Shown here piece by piece: positions 1-8,024 of a stretch of DNA of 28,713 nucleotides. The notes beneath the pieces are model-generated. The model was not told the DNA's origin, made no database searches, and worked only from the letters and a program-made list of their open reading frames with translations. A program made the translations under genes and the position numbers. Within the stretch, counting starts at the first letter, position 1. Each line of letters opens with the position of its first letter. Origin of the DNA: DASRJG01 sp032124015 (GTDB taxonomy: Bacteria; Acidobacteriota; Polarisedimenticolia; Polarisedimenticolales; DASRJG01); contig JAQBEH010000030.1 of assembly GCA_032124015.1 (NCBI GenBank), forward strand, positions 1-28,713, in the 5' to 3' direction.

Positions 1-1
1 G

Positions 2-256
2 CTGTTCGGCTGGCCGCAAATTTCCTTTTGGCAGGCGCTCGGACTCCTGGTGCTGTGCCGGATCCTCTTCGGCGGGTTCGGAATGCGCGGCTCAGGTCGT
101 TCCCGCGTTCGCCATCGGGTGTTCGACCGTGTAGCCGATCGCGTGGGCGATCGCTGGGACGCCATGACGCCCGAGGAGCGGGAGCGATTCCGCGCGCGCA
201 TCCGCGAACGTTGCGGGTTCGACCCAACGACCGACGCGAGTCGAGGGGCGGAGTAA
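2..256 (+). CDS. Small conserved hypothetical protein, 5' end outside window
   Basis: The frame is open from the first bases of the window and stops at TAA 254-256, so only the C-terminal 84 residues are seen. The visible part starts with a hydrophobic stretch containing FWQALGLLVL, then RILFGGFG, then a basic and charged tail with MTPEERERFRARI and RCGF. This layout (short membrane-associated helix, then a charged MTPEERE-type helix) is one I associate with small uncharacterised bacterial proteins, sometimes near ECF sigma factors; that association is from memory. The Met at position 50 is internal, because the same frame continues upstream with the same character. It is followed 4 nt later by a membrane-protein gene, so the two are probably co-transcribed. 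No enzymatic function is suggested. Confidence 0.6.
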   Translation: MFGWPQISFWQALGLLVLCRILFGGFGMRGSGRSRVRHRVFDRVADRVGDRWDAMTPEERERFRARIRERCGFDPTTDASRGAE

Positions 257-260
257 CCAG

Positions 261-737
261 GTGCTCGACCAGCTTCTCCCTCAACGCTTCGACCACACCT
301 ATCGGGGTCTCCGCATTGCGCTCTGGCTTTTCGCCTTGGTCCTGGTCGTGAAGACGGGGATCGCGTTGGGCGCCATCTTCAATGCCCGCGCTGCGGCGCA
401 GTCGGCCGACGGCATCCCCCTCGACAGCTTCGGCGCCGGAGGTGCTGCCGCCGTTGTCGCGCTTTTTGCGATTTGGGGACTCTCGCAGCTCGCGTTCAGC
501 GTGCTCGGTGTCCTGGCGCTCGTTCGCTACCGCGCCATGGTTCCGTTCCTGTTCGCCCTGTTCCTGCTCGAGCATCTCGGGAGGAGATCGATTCTGCTGG
601 TCAGGCCCATCGCCCGGACCGGGGCGCCTCCCGGCCTCTACATCAACCTCGCGCTCATCGTGGTGATGATCGTCGGCTTGGCGCTGTCGCTACGGCGCCG
701 CGCCGACGATGCACCGTCGCGTGAATCGCGCGCATGA
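261..737 (+). CDS. Hypothetical integral membrane protein, about four helices
   Basis: This is a 158-residue protein with a GTG start 4 nt after the preceding stop, suggesting translational coupling. Hydrophobic segments lie at roughly residues 19-40, 57-82, 85-105 and 126-145, with a basic C-terminal tail (LRRRADD). No catalytic motif or recognised family was seen. It probably sits in the inner membrane. The frame shows normal high-GC codon use and the two alternative frames over it look like shadows. Function unknown. Confidence 0.6.
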   Translation: MLDQLLPQRFDHTYRGLRIALWLFALVLVVKTGIALGAIFNARAAAQSADGIPLDSFGAGGAAAVVALFAIWGLSQLAFSVLGVLALVRYRAMVPFLFALFLLEHLGRRSILLVRPIARTGAPPGLYINLALIVVMIVGLALSLRRRADDAPSRESRA

Positions 738-798
738 GAAATGTCGCCGGAGCCTTTCGACAACTTCCGGATAGACTCCGCCGCCGGGAGGGGATTCC

Positions 799-2502
799 AT
801 GCGCGCTGCCACCTTGCTTTCTGCCCTTGTGCTGTCGGTCCTGGCCGGATGCGCCGCGCCGGAACGCTTCGACGTCATCGTGCGGGGCGGCACCGTCTAC
901 GACGGCACGGGGGCTCCGGGACACAAGGCCGACGTGGGGCTTCGCGGCGAACGGATCGCGGCGGTGGGGGATCTCTCGAGGGCCGAAGCGGGCCGGGTGA
1001 TCGACGCGAAGGGCCTCGCCGTATCTCCGGGCTTCATCAATGTGTTGTCGTGGGCGACCGACTCGTTGATCGTGGACGGCCGCTCGATGAGCGACATCAA
1101 GCAGGGCGTCACGCTCGAGATCTTCGGCGAAGGGTGGTCGATGGGGCCCTTCACCGAGGCGATGAAGGCGGAAGCGCAGGCCAACCAGGGGGACATCAAG
1201 TACGACATCACGTGGACGACGCTCGGCGAGTATCTCGACCAATTGGTCGGGCGCGGTATCTCGCCGAACGTCGCGAGCTTCGTCGGCGCTACCACGCTGC
1301 GCATTCACGAGTTGGGATACGCCGACCGCCCGCCAAGCCCCGAAGAGTTGGCGCGCATGGAAGACCTCGTCCGCGAGGCGATGCGCGAAGGGGCACTCGG
1401 CGTCGGGGCGTCGTTGATCTACGCGCCGGCGTTTTACGCGAAGCCCGACGAGTTGCTCGCCCTGACGAACGCCGCGGCGGAATCGGGCGGGGGGTACATC
1501 GCGCACATGCGCAGCGAGGCGAACCGTCTCGTCGAGGCGACCGACGAGTTGATCGGCATCACGCGCGACGCGAAGGTGCATGGTGAGATCTACCACCTGA
1601 AGGCCGCCGGTGAGGCCAATTGGCCGAAGATGGCCGAGGTCATCGCGCGCGTGGATGCCGCGCGCGCGGCCGGGGTTTCGGTATCCGCCAACATGTATAC
1701 GTACATCGCGGGGGCGACCGGGCTCGACGCCTCGATGCCGCCCTGGGTTCAAGAGGGCGGTATCGATTCCTGGGTGAAACGCCTCGAGGATCCCGCGATC
1801 CGCGCCCGCGTGATCTCCGAAATGCGCACGCCGACCAACGATTGGGAGAATCTGGGGATGCTGGCGGGTTCTCCCGACCGCATCAAGTTCATCGGGTTCA
1901 AGACGGAAGAACTGAAGCCGCTGACCGGCATGACCCTCGCCGAGGTGATGTCGCAACGCGGGGCCTCCGCCGAGGACACGATGATCGATCTCGTCATCGA
2001 GGATCACACGCGGATCGAGACGGCCTATTTCCTCATGAGCGAGGACAACGTTAAGCTCGGTATCAAGCAACCGTGGGTGGCGTTTGGTTCGGACGCCGAG
2101 TCGTCGGCTCCCGAGGGCGTGTTCCTCAAATCCAGCACCCACCCGCGCGCCTACGGGAATTTCGCGCGCTTGCTCGGCCGTTACGTGCGCGACGAGAAAG
2201 TGATCACACTGCCCGACGCGATCAGGCGGCTGACGCGGCTGCCGGCCGACAACTGGAAGCTGAAAGACCGCGGCTGCCTCGACGCCGGCTGCTACGCCGA
2301 TCTCGTCGTCTTCGACCCGGCGACGATCGAGGACCATGCGACCTTCGAAAAGCCTCAGCAATACGCGACCGGTGTGAGGGACGTCTTCGTCAACGGGGTG
2401 CAGGTGCTGAAGGACGGAGAGCACACGGGCGAGAAGCCGGGGAGGGTCGTGCGCGGCCCGGGCTGGAGCGGCGCGGGTGCGGCGGTCGCCGTAAAACCCT
2501 AG
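799..2502 (+). CDS. Lipoprotein amidohydrolase, D-aminoacylase-like, atypical metal site
   Basis: This 567-residue protein starts with a lipoprotein signal (VLAGC, Cys18) and is preceded by a GGGAGGGG ribosome binding site. The amidohydrolase fold is clear: the N-terminal beta-sandwich strand VIRGGTVYDGTG, then VIDAKGLAVSPGF, and at the C-terminus GCYADLVVFDPATI with DVFVNGVQV. It is most like N-acyl-D-amino-acid deacylases. The first metal motif, normally PGFID-x-H-x-H, reads N81-V-L83-S-W85, so both histidines are missing. The GNCG cysteine motif reads GEGW (110-113). Later ligands look kept: H236 in AHMRSE, H266 in IYHLKAAG and D432 in GSDAES. I recall a family branch with this PGFIN-x-LSWA pattern, so this is probably a natural subgroup, not decay. 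Substrate unknown; likely envelope-located. Its stop overlaps the convergent DUF2891 gene. Confidence 0.85.
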   Translation: MRAATLLSALVLSVLAGCAAPERFDVIVRGGTVYDGTGAPGHKADVGLRGERIAAVGDLSRAEAGRVIDAKGLAVSPGFINVLSWATDSLIVDGRSMSDIKQGVTLEIFGEGWSMGPFTEAMKAEAQANQGDIKYDITWTTLGEYLDQLVGRGISPNVASFVGATTLRIHELGYADRPPSPEELARMEDLVREAMREGALGVGASLIYAPAFYAKPDELLALTNAAAESGGGYIAHMRSEANRLVEATDELIGITRDAKVHGEIYHLKAAGEANWPKMAEVIARVDAARAAGVSVSANMYTYIAGATGLDASMPPWVQEGGIDSWVKRLEDPAIRARVISEMRTPTNDWENLGMLAGSPDRIKFIGFKTEELKPLTGMTLAEVMSQRGASAEDTMIDLVIEDHTRIETAYFLMSEDNVKLGIKQPWVAFGSDAESSAPEGVFLKSSTHPRAYGNFARLLGRYVRDEKVITLPDAIRRLTRLPADNWKLKDRGCLDAGCYADLVVFDPATIEDHATFEKPQQYATGVRDVFVNGVQVLKDGEHTGEKPGRVVRGPGWSGAGAAVAVKP

Positions 2503-3620
2503 GGAGTCGGGGCGATTCCGCGCGCGGTCACAAGGTAGGTCGCAAACGTTCCGAGCCAGTGCCCGCCGGCGTAGTTGTCCTCGGTGACCGCCGAAAGCCC
2601 CGACGTCTGGTGCCGCGCCGCCGCCGCGCGAAGCGCGGGAATCCGCGAATCCTTTGCCGGTAGCCCGCTCGCAATGCCTTCGAGCATCCACGCCCGGCTC
2701 AGGTTCAACCCATCGAGGTGGACCAACTTCCCGTCCGTGCGATCGGTCACGACACCCACGGCGAGCCAGTCACCCGACCCGTTGCGAGGGATTCGAGGAA
2801 GAAACGCCTTGAGCCACTTGGCGAACTCAGCGGGAGGAAGAACCCGGCGCATCAGATCGGCCTCGGCGAGGCACGGGGACAGGAAGTCCTGCCCCGACGG
2901 TTCGTAGTCGATCGGGCAGTTGCGATCGGCGAGGTACAGCTGTCGCGTGCGCGAGACGACCAGATTCTCCATCGCACGGTTGTTCATACCCCTCGCCCAG
3001 TCGAGGATCAGCCCGAACGCGAACGCGGTCTGACTGTGCTCTCCCTCGCGGATGGGGTACACGAGCTTGGGAAGCCAATCCTGGAGCCGTGTAACGGCGG
3101 CGCGCTCCAAAGGCGCCAAAGCGGCCGCCCACGCTTCAGCCCGCGGGTCGTCCCACTCTTGCAGTTCGAGCGCCAACGCGAGCAGCCATGCCAATCCGTA
3201 CGGACGCTCGAACGGCTCGCGACCTTTGCGTCCGAGGTAGGCCGCTTCGATGGCGATGTTTTCCGCGGTCAGGCTCTTGGCGAGGGCCTCGCGCGCCCGG
3301 CCGGCAAACTGTGCTTTGGGATGGAGGCGCGTCAAGCGGACGAGCAGCCAGTGCCCGTGCACCGCCGAGTGCCAGTCGAAGCAACCGTAAAAAGCCGGGG
3401 TCAGCTTGCGCGGCGGCTGTGCGTCCGCATCGGAGTCCATCACGTGCGCGATCTTGTTCGGATACTCCTTGTGGACGCATTCCAGGGCCAGCTCGGCCAG
3501 GCGGGCGGCTGTCTCGGCCGGAAGCGTTTCGGCCGCGGCGATACCGGCGAAGAGGCAGAACGTTACCGCGAAGACGAGGAGACTTCGAGCCCGCCCTTTC
3601 GTTCCGAGGTCGCGATTCAC
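2499..3620 (-). CDS. DUF2891 family secreted protein
   Basis: This 373-residue protein begins with GTG, has a basic N-terminus and a hydrophobic signal segment (about residues 12-30, ending AGIAAA before ETLP), so it is probably exported. The family signature FYGCFDWHSAVHGHW lies at residues 77-91, and the body is alpha-helical and rich in Trp, Leu and Ala (for example PYGLAWLLALALEL, near 140-155), as expected for an alpha/alpha-barrel type of fold. Near the end it has YAGGHWLGTFATYLVT, also typical. The biochemical role of DUF2891 is not known to me. The gene converges on the amidohydrolase; the two stop codons share the CTAG at 2499-2502. It diverges from the RND operon across a short intergenic gap that probably holds both promoters. 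Confidence 0.85.
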   Translation of the reverse strand: MNRDLGTKGRARSLLVFAVTFCLFAGIAAAETLPAETAARLAELALECVHKEYPNKIAHVMDSDADAQPPRKLTPAFYGCFDWHSAVHGHWLLVRLTRLHPKAQFAGRAREALAKSLTAENIAIEAAYLGRKGREPFERPYGLAWLLALALELQEWDDPRAEAWAAALAPLERAAVTRLQDWLPKLVYPIREGEHSQTAFAFGLILDWARGMNNRAMENLVVSRTRQLYLADRNCPIDYEPSGQDFLSPCLAEADLMRRVLPPAEFAKWLKAFLPRIPRNGSGDWLAVGVVTDRTDGKLVHLDGLNLSRAWMLEGIASGLPAKDSRIPALRAAAARHQTSGLSAVTEDNYAGGHWLGTFATYLVTARGIAPTP

Positions 3621-3715
3621 CTTTCCTACTATAGCGGCAAGAAGGAGAAGACCTCACGGCACTCGAAGGTGAAGTACCATGCATGGTCGGAACGAGGGCG
3701 CGGAGGTCGGAGTTG

Positions 3716-4849
3716 GTGACGATCGATCGGTCGAACGGGGCAAGGCGATCGCTCGCGGTTGTGACACTCGCCGCGCTGGCGCTACTCGCCGGGTGCTCGG
3801 GCTCTGCGGATGGAAAAGACGCCGACGGCGACGCGGGCAAATCCAAAAAAGAAGACGCGATCGCCGTCGAGATCGCTCCGGCGCGCCGGGCGTCGCTGTC
3901 TTCTCTTTATTCCACCAGCGCAACCCTGCGCGCCGAAAAGAGCGCGACGCTGACGGCGCGCACCCGGGGCGTGATCCGGCGCTTGCTGGTCGAGGAGGGC
4001 CGGCAAGTCCCCGAAGGCGAGCCCGTGGCGATGCTCGAAAACGACGAGCAGCGCATCGCCGTGGACCGGGCGGTGACGACGCGGGACACGAAGACCCGCG
4101 AACTCCAGCGCGCGGTGAGCCTGCACGAGCAGTCGCTGCTTTCCGACGAGGCGTTCGAAACGACGCGTCGTGAGGCCGAGGATGCGACGCACGCGGCCGA
4201 CCTCGCCGAGCTTCAGCTGTCGCGGACGGTGATTCGAGCGCCGTTCGCCGGAACGATCGTCAAGCGCTACCTCGACGTGGGCGCGACCGTTTCCGACGGC
4301 ACGCCGGTCTTCGACGTCGCCGATGTCGATCCTCTGTACGCCGACGTCGGCGTCCCCGAACGGCACGTCGCGCGTCTCACGCCCGGACAGTTCGTACGCC
4401 TGACGTCCGACGCGGAGAGTGCCGAGGTCGATGGCCGCATCGAGCGTGTCGCTCCCGCCGTCGATTCGAACAACGGCACGGTCAAGGTCACGCTGGCGGT
4501 TGCGGGCGCGTCCGGATTCCGCCCCGGCGCGTTCGTGCGCGTGGATTTCGTCACCGACACGCACGCCGACGCGCTGGTCGTTCCGCGCTCGGCCCTCGTT
4601 GCCGAGGGACGCCGCTGGCACGTCTTCAAGCTGGTAGACGGCGGAGACAAGGTCGCGCAGGTTGAGGTCGATCTGGGTTTCGAGGAAGGAGACCGCGTCG
4701 AGATCTTCGTCAAGGACGCTTCTGCGCCCATCGACGACGGCATCGGCGTCGTCGTCGTCGGCGCGTCGGCCCTGACCGACGCGGCGCGCGTGCGCGTCGT
4801 CCCACCGGAAGCCCCCGAAGCCGAAGACGCGAAGCGTGTCGGCGCCTGA
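3716..4849 (+). CDS. RND efflux periplasmic adaptor (membrane fusion protein)
   Basis: This is a lipoprotein-type adaptor that links an inner-membrane RND permease to an outer-membrane channel. I chose the GTG at 3716 (377 aa) because GGAGG lies at 3702-3706 and it gives a normal signal peptide (RR, then a hydrophobic core, then LLAGC with Cys27). An ATG at 3683 would add 11 residues. A Lys/Asp-rich linker follows. Next come a beta-barrel/lipoyl half (TARTRGVIRRLLVEEG), a helical hairpin, the second lipoyl half (TVIRAPFAGTIVKRYLDVGATV, about residues 171-192) and the membrane-proximal barrel (NNGTVKVTLAV, RPGAFVRVDF). It overlaps the following permease by 14 nt, so the genes are translationally coupled. 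Substrate cannot be deduced. Confidence 0.92.
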   Translation: MTIDRSNGARRSLAVVTLAALALLAGCSGSADGKDADGDAGKSKKEDAIAVEIAPARRASLSSLYSTSATLRAEKSATLTARTRGVIRRLLVEEGRQVPEGEPVAMLENDEQRIAVDRAVTTRDTKTRELQRAVSLHEQSLLSDEAFETTRREAEDATHAADLAELQLSRTVIRAPFAGTIVKRYLDVGATVSDGTPVFDVADVDPLYADVGVPERHVARLTPGQFVRLTSDAESAEVDGRIERVAPAVDSNNGTVKVTLAVAGASGFRPGAFVRVDFVTDTHADALVVPRSALVAEGRRWHVFKLVDGGDKVAQVEVDLGFEEGDRVEIFVKDASAPIDDGIGVVVVGASALTDAARVRVVPPEAPEAEDAKRVGA

Positions 4850-7800
4850 GCTTTCCGTCCGCCGTCCCGTGACGGTCGTGGTGACCACGCTCGCGGTCAC
4901 CGTTTTCGGCTACCTGGCGATGCTTCGATTGCCGATCGACTTGCTCCCCGATCTGTCCTACCCCACGCTGACCGTTCAGACCCTTTATCCCGACGCGGCC
5001 CCGATTTCGGTCGAGCAATTCGTCACGCGTCCGATCGAAGAGTCGGTGGGTGTGATCCCCGGCGTGCGCGATATGCGATCGATCTCGCGCGCCGGCATAT
5101 CGGAGGTCGTGCTCGAGTTCGGCTGGGACCAAGACATGGACATGGCGGCGCTCGACGTGCGCGAGAAGGTCGGGCTGGCACAGCTCCCGCGCGAAGTCGA
5201 CGTACCGCGGGTCCTGCGATTCGATCCGTCCCTCGACCCGATCCTGCGCCTGGCCTTCGGCGGCGACCGGCCGCTCGACGAGATGCGCCAGATCGCCGAG
5301 CGCTGGGTCAAGCCGCGTCTCGAGGCCGTGGAGGGCATCGCCGCGGCCAAGGTCCGCGGCGGCCTCGACCCCGAAATCGAGGTGCAGGCCGACGAGGATC
5401 GGCTGGCGGCCTGGGGCCTCACGCTCGACGATCTGGGCCGGACGCTGCAGGCCGAAAACGTCAATCGGCCCGGCGGGACACTCAAGGACTGGGGCTCGGT
5501 TTACCTCGTGCGCACGCTGAACGAGTTCGACGATCTCGATCAGATCCGCCGCACGGTCGTGCGCGAGACTCCTCGCGGACGCGTGCGCGTCGAGGACGTC
5601 GCCACCGTCACGCGCGGCCACCGCGACCGCGTGGAGATCACACGCAGTGGCGGGCGCGAAGCCGTCGAGATCGCGCTGCATCGCGAGGGCTCGGCCAATA
5701 CCATCGCGGTCGCCGCCGCGGTGCGCGAGGAACTGGCCACTCTAGAGAGTGAAATGCCGCCGGGATTGCGCTTGACGGTACTGACCGACCAGTCGCGCTA
5801 CATCGCCGAGGCCGTCGGGCGAGTCTGGTCGGCCGCGATCCTTGGCGGGATTCTGGCAATCTTCGTCCTGTTCTTCTTCCTACGGGACCCGGTGGCCACG
5901 GGAATCATCGCGATCACGATGCCCATCTCGGTCCTGGCCACGTTCCTGCCGATGCATCGGGCCGGCGTGACGCTGAACATCATGTCGCTCGGCGGGTTGG
6001 CCCTGGGCGTGGGCATGCTGGTCGACAACTCGATCGTCGTGCTCGAGGCCATCGACCGGCGGCGGCGCGAGGGTCGCTCGCGCCGCGAGGCGGCGATCTT
6101 GGGCGCCGGCGAGGTGGCCACGGCGGTCACCGCGTCGACCCTGACCACGGTTGCGGTCTTTCTCCCGATCGTCTTCGTTCGCGGCGTGGCCGGGCAGTTG
6201 TTCTACGACCTGGCGGTGACCGTGTGCCTGTCGCTGCTTGCCTCGCTGGCCGTCTCGCTGACGCTGATCCCGTCCCTGGCCTCGCTGGACCCGGCCGCGC
6301 ATCGTGCGACCGCCGGCGCCGGGCCTCGCGACGAATCGCGCCTGGTGACGATCCTGGCCTGGCCGCTGCGCAAACTGCTGTTTTACGTTTTCTGGATCGT
6401 TGGCCGGGGCTGGTGGGTCTTCACGCGGCTGTTCGGCGGGCTGGTCTGGCCCGCTTCTCGGGCTTTCGAGCTGCTCGGAACGCGCTATCCGCGCATGCTC
6501 GCCGTAGCGCTCGCTCACCGACGGCTCGTCCTGGCGACCGGATTCGTTCTTTTCGCTTTGTCCCTGGCGGCGATCCCCATGCTCGGCACGCAGCTCGTTC
6601 CCGATCTCGCGCAGGGCGAGTTCGCATTTCGGTTGCGCCTTCCCGAAGGCACCCCGCTCGAAACAACCGACCAGCTTGTCGCTCGCATCGAGGGACCACT
6701 CGCTTCCGATCCGATGTTTGCACGCATCTTCTCCGTCGTCGGCAGCCTGCCGTCGGCCGCATCGGGGCAGCAGACCCTCGGAGAGAACCTGGCGCAGATC
6801 GACTTCGTGCTCGCAGAAGAGAACGGGCGGGCGGATGAGGGGGCGGCGGCGGAACGCGTGCGCCGGGTGCTGCAGCTGTTCCCCGACGTCGAGGCCGAGC
6901 TGGTGCACCCGTCCGTGCTGACGATCCGCTCGCCGGTGGCGGTAAAGATTTTCGCCGACGATCTCAACGTGCTCGACAAGGCGGCGCTGCGCATCGCCGA
7001 TGGCCTGCGGCGCATCCCGGGGGTCGAGGACCTGGCGTTGACGGTCGAGCCCGGGAGCCCCGAGGTCCGCATCGAGATCGACCGCGAACGCGCGGGAGCG
7101 CTCAACCTGAGCGCCGACGATGTCAGCCGCTCGCTGCGGCGTCAGATTCGCGGCGAGGTCGTGGGGCAGTTCCGCGAAGCCGAGGTGCGCCTGGACATCC
7201 GCGTGCGCGCGTCCGAGGCGTCGCGACGGCGCGCCGCCGATGTCTCGGCCCTGCGTCTGCGCCTTGCCGACGGCACGGCGGTTCCGATCTCGTCCGTGGC
7301 CCGCGTGACGACGGACCGCGGGCCGGCGTCGATCCACCGCTCGGGGGGCGCGCGCATGGCGGAGATCTCGGCCAAGACCTCGGCCGCCGACCTGGGGCGG
7401 ACGCTGCGTCGCGCACGCGCGTTGATCGCGTCGACAACACTTCCGGCCGGAGCGGTGGCCGAGATGTCCGGCCAGGACGAAGAGCTGCGCGTGTCGTACG
7501 ACAGCCTGCGGCTGGCCCTGGCGTTGGCGCTGTTTCTCGTTTACGTCGTGATGGCGGCGCAGTTCGAGTCGCTGTTCCACCCGTTCGTGATCTTGCTCGC
7601 CGTGCCGCTGGGTCTGGTCGGGGCGATCGCGGCCCTGCTCGTGACCGGGAAGGCCATCAGCGTGCTCGTGCTGATCGGCACGGTGATGCTGGCCGGGATC
7701 GTCGTCAACAACGCCATCGTGTTGGTGGATGCCGTGAACCGGCGGCGCCACGAGGGTCAGACCTTGGACGACGCCCTGATCGGCGCGGGTCAGGAGAGAC

Positions 7801-8024
7801 TGCGACCGATCCTGATGACGACCGCGACGACGGTTCTCGGGCTGGCGCCGATGGCACTGGGACTGGGAGCGGGTGACGAGCTGCGCGCTCCGCTCGCCAT
7901 CACGGTCATCGGCGGACTCAGCGTCTCGACGATGCTCACGCTGTTCCTCGTTCCCTGCCTCTATCGCGCATTGAGCCGCCCGGCGCGGCAGCCCGCCCCC
8001 GTCGAGGAGCGATCGGGACCATGA
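4836..8024 (+). CDS. RND efflux permease subunit 1
   Basis: This 1062-residue inner-membrane RND transporter starts at a GTG inside the end of the adaptor gene. Its N-terminus SVRRPVTVVVTT with TM1, then RLPIDLLPDLSYPTL, is the classic start of the HAE-type family. TM2-TM6 lie at about residues 329-480, TM7 near 563-585 and TM8-TM12 from about 889 onward, with the two large periplasmic porter/docking domains between. The TM4 proton-relay motif is GMLVDNSIVV with D397 and N398 (AcrB has two Asp here), and TM10 reads GIVVNNAIVLVD (N958, N959). This VDN/VNN pattern is common in one branch of RND pumps. A longer amphipathic segment lies between TM6 and TM7. It probably partners with the next gene as a heteromeric pump; substrate unknown. 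Confidence 0.93.
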   Translation: MSAPELSVRRPVTVVVTTLAVTVFGYLAMLRLPIDLLPDLSYPTLTVQTLYPDAAPISVEQFVTRPIEESVGVIPGVRDMRSISRAGISEVVLEFGWDQDMDMAALDVREKVGLAQLPREVDVPRVLRFDPSLDPILRLAFGGDRPLDEMRQIAERWVKPRLEAVEGIAAAKVRGGLDPEIEVQADEDRLAAWGLTLDDLGRTLQAENVNRPGGTLKDWGSVYLVRTLNEFDDLDQIRRTVVRETPRGRVRVEDVATVTRGHRDRVEITRSGGREAVEIALHREGSANTIAVAAAVREELATLESEMPPGLRLTVLTDQSRYIAEAVGRVWSAAILGGILAIFVLFFFLRDPVATGIIAITMPISVLATFLPMHRAGVTLNIMSLGGLALGVGMLVDNSIVVLEAIDRRRREGRSRREAAILGAGEVATAVTASTLTTVAVFLPIVFVRGVAGQLFYDLAVTVCLSLLASLAVSLTLIPSLASLDPAAHRATAGAGPRDESRLVTILAWPLRKLLFYVFWIVGRGWWVFTRLFGGLVWPASRAFELLGTRYPRMLAVALAHRRLVLATGFVLFALSLAAIPMLGTQLVPDLAQGEFAFRLRLPEGTPLETTDQLVARIEGPLASDPMFARIFSVVGSLPSAASGQQTLGENLAQIDFVLAEENGRADEGAAAERVRRVLQLFPDVEAELVHPSVLTIRSPVAVKIFADDLNVLDKAALRIADGLRRIPGVEDLALTVEPGSPEVRIEIDRERAGALNLSADDVSRSLRRQIRGEVVGQFREAEVRLDIRVRASEASRRRAADVSALRLRLADGTAVPISSVARVTTDRGPASIHRSGGARMAEISAKTSAADLGRTLRRARALIASTTLPAGAVAEMSGQDEELRVSYDSLRLALALALFLVYVVMAAQFESLFHPFVILLAVPLGLVGAIAALLVTGKAISVLVLIGTVMLAGIVVNNAIVLVDAVNRRRHEGQTLDDALIGAGQERLRPILMTTATTVLGLAPMALGLGAGDELRAPLAITVIGGLSVSTMLTLFLVPCLYRALSRPARQPAPVEERSGP

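Noticed and set aside
655..2691. Long minus-strand open frame (678 codons) opposite the amidohydrolase
   Set aside because: It is His/Arg/Asp-rich without motifs or hydrophobic pattern and lies entirely antisense to a well-supported gene; it is a high-GC shadow.
5880..7751. Long minus-strand open frame (623 codons) opposite RND permease 1
   Set aside because: Its composition is low-complexity Arg/Gln/His and it mirrors the permease codons; it is a shadow frame.
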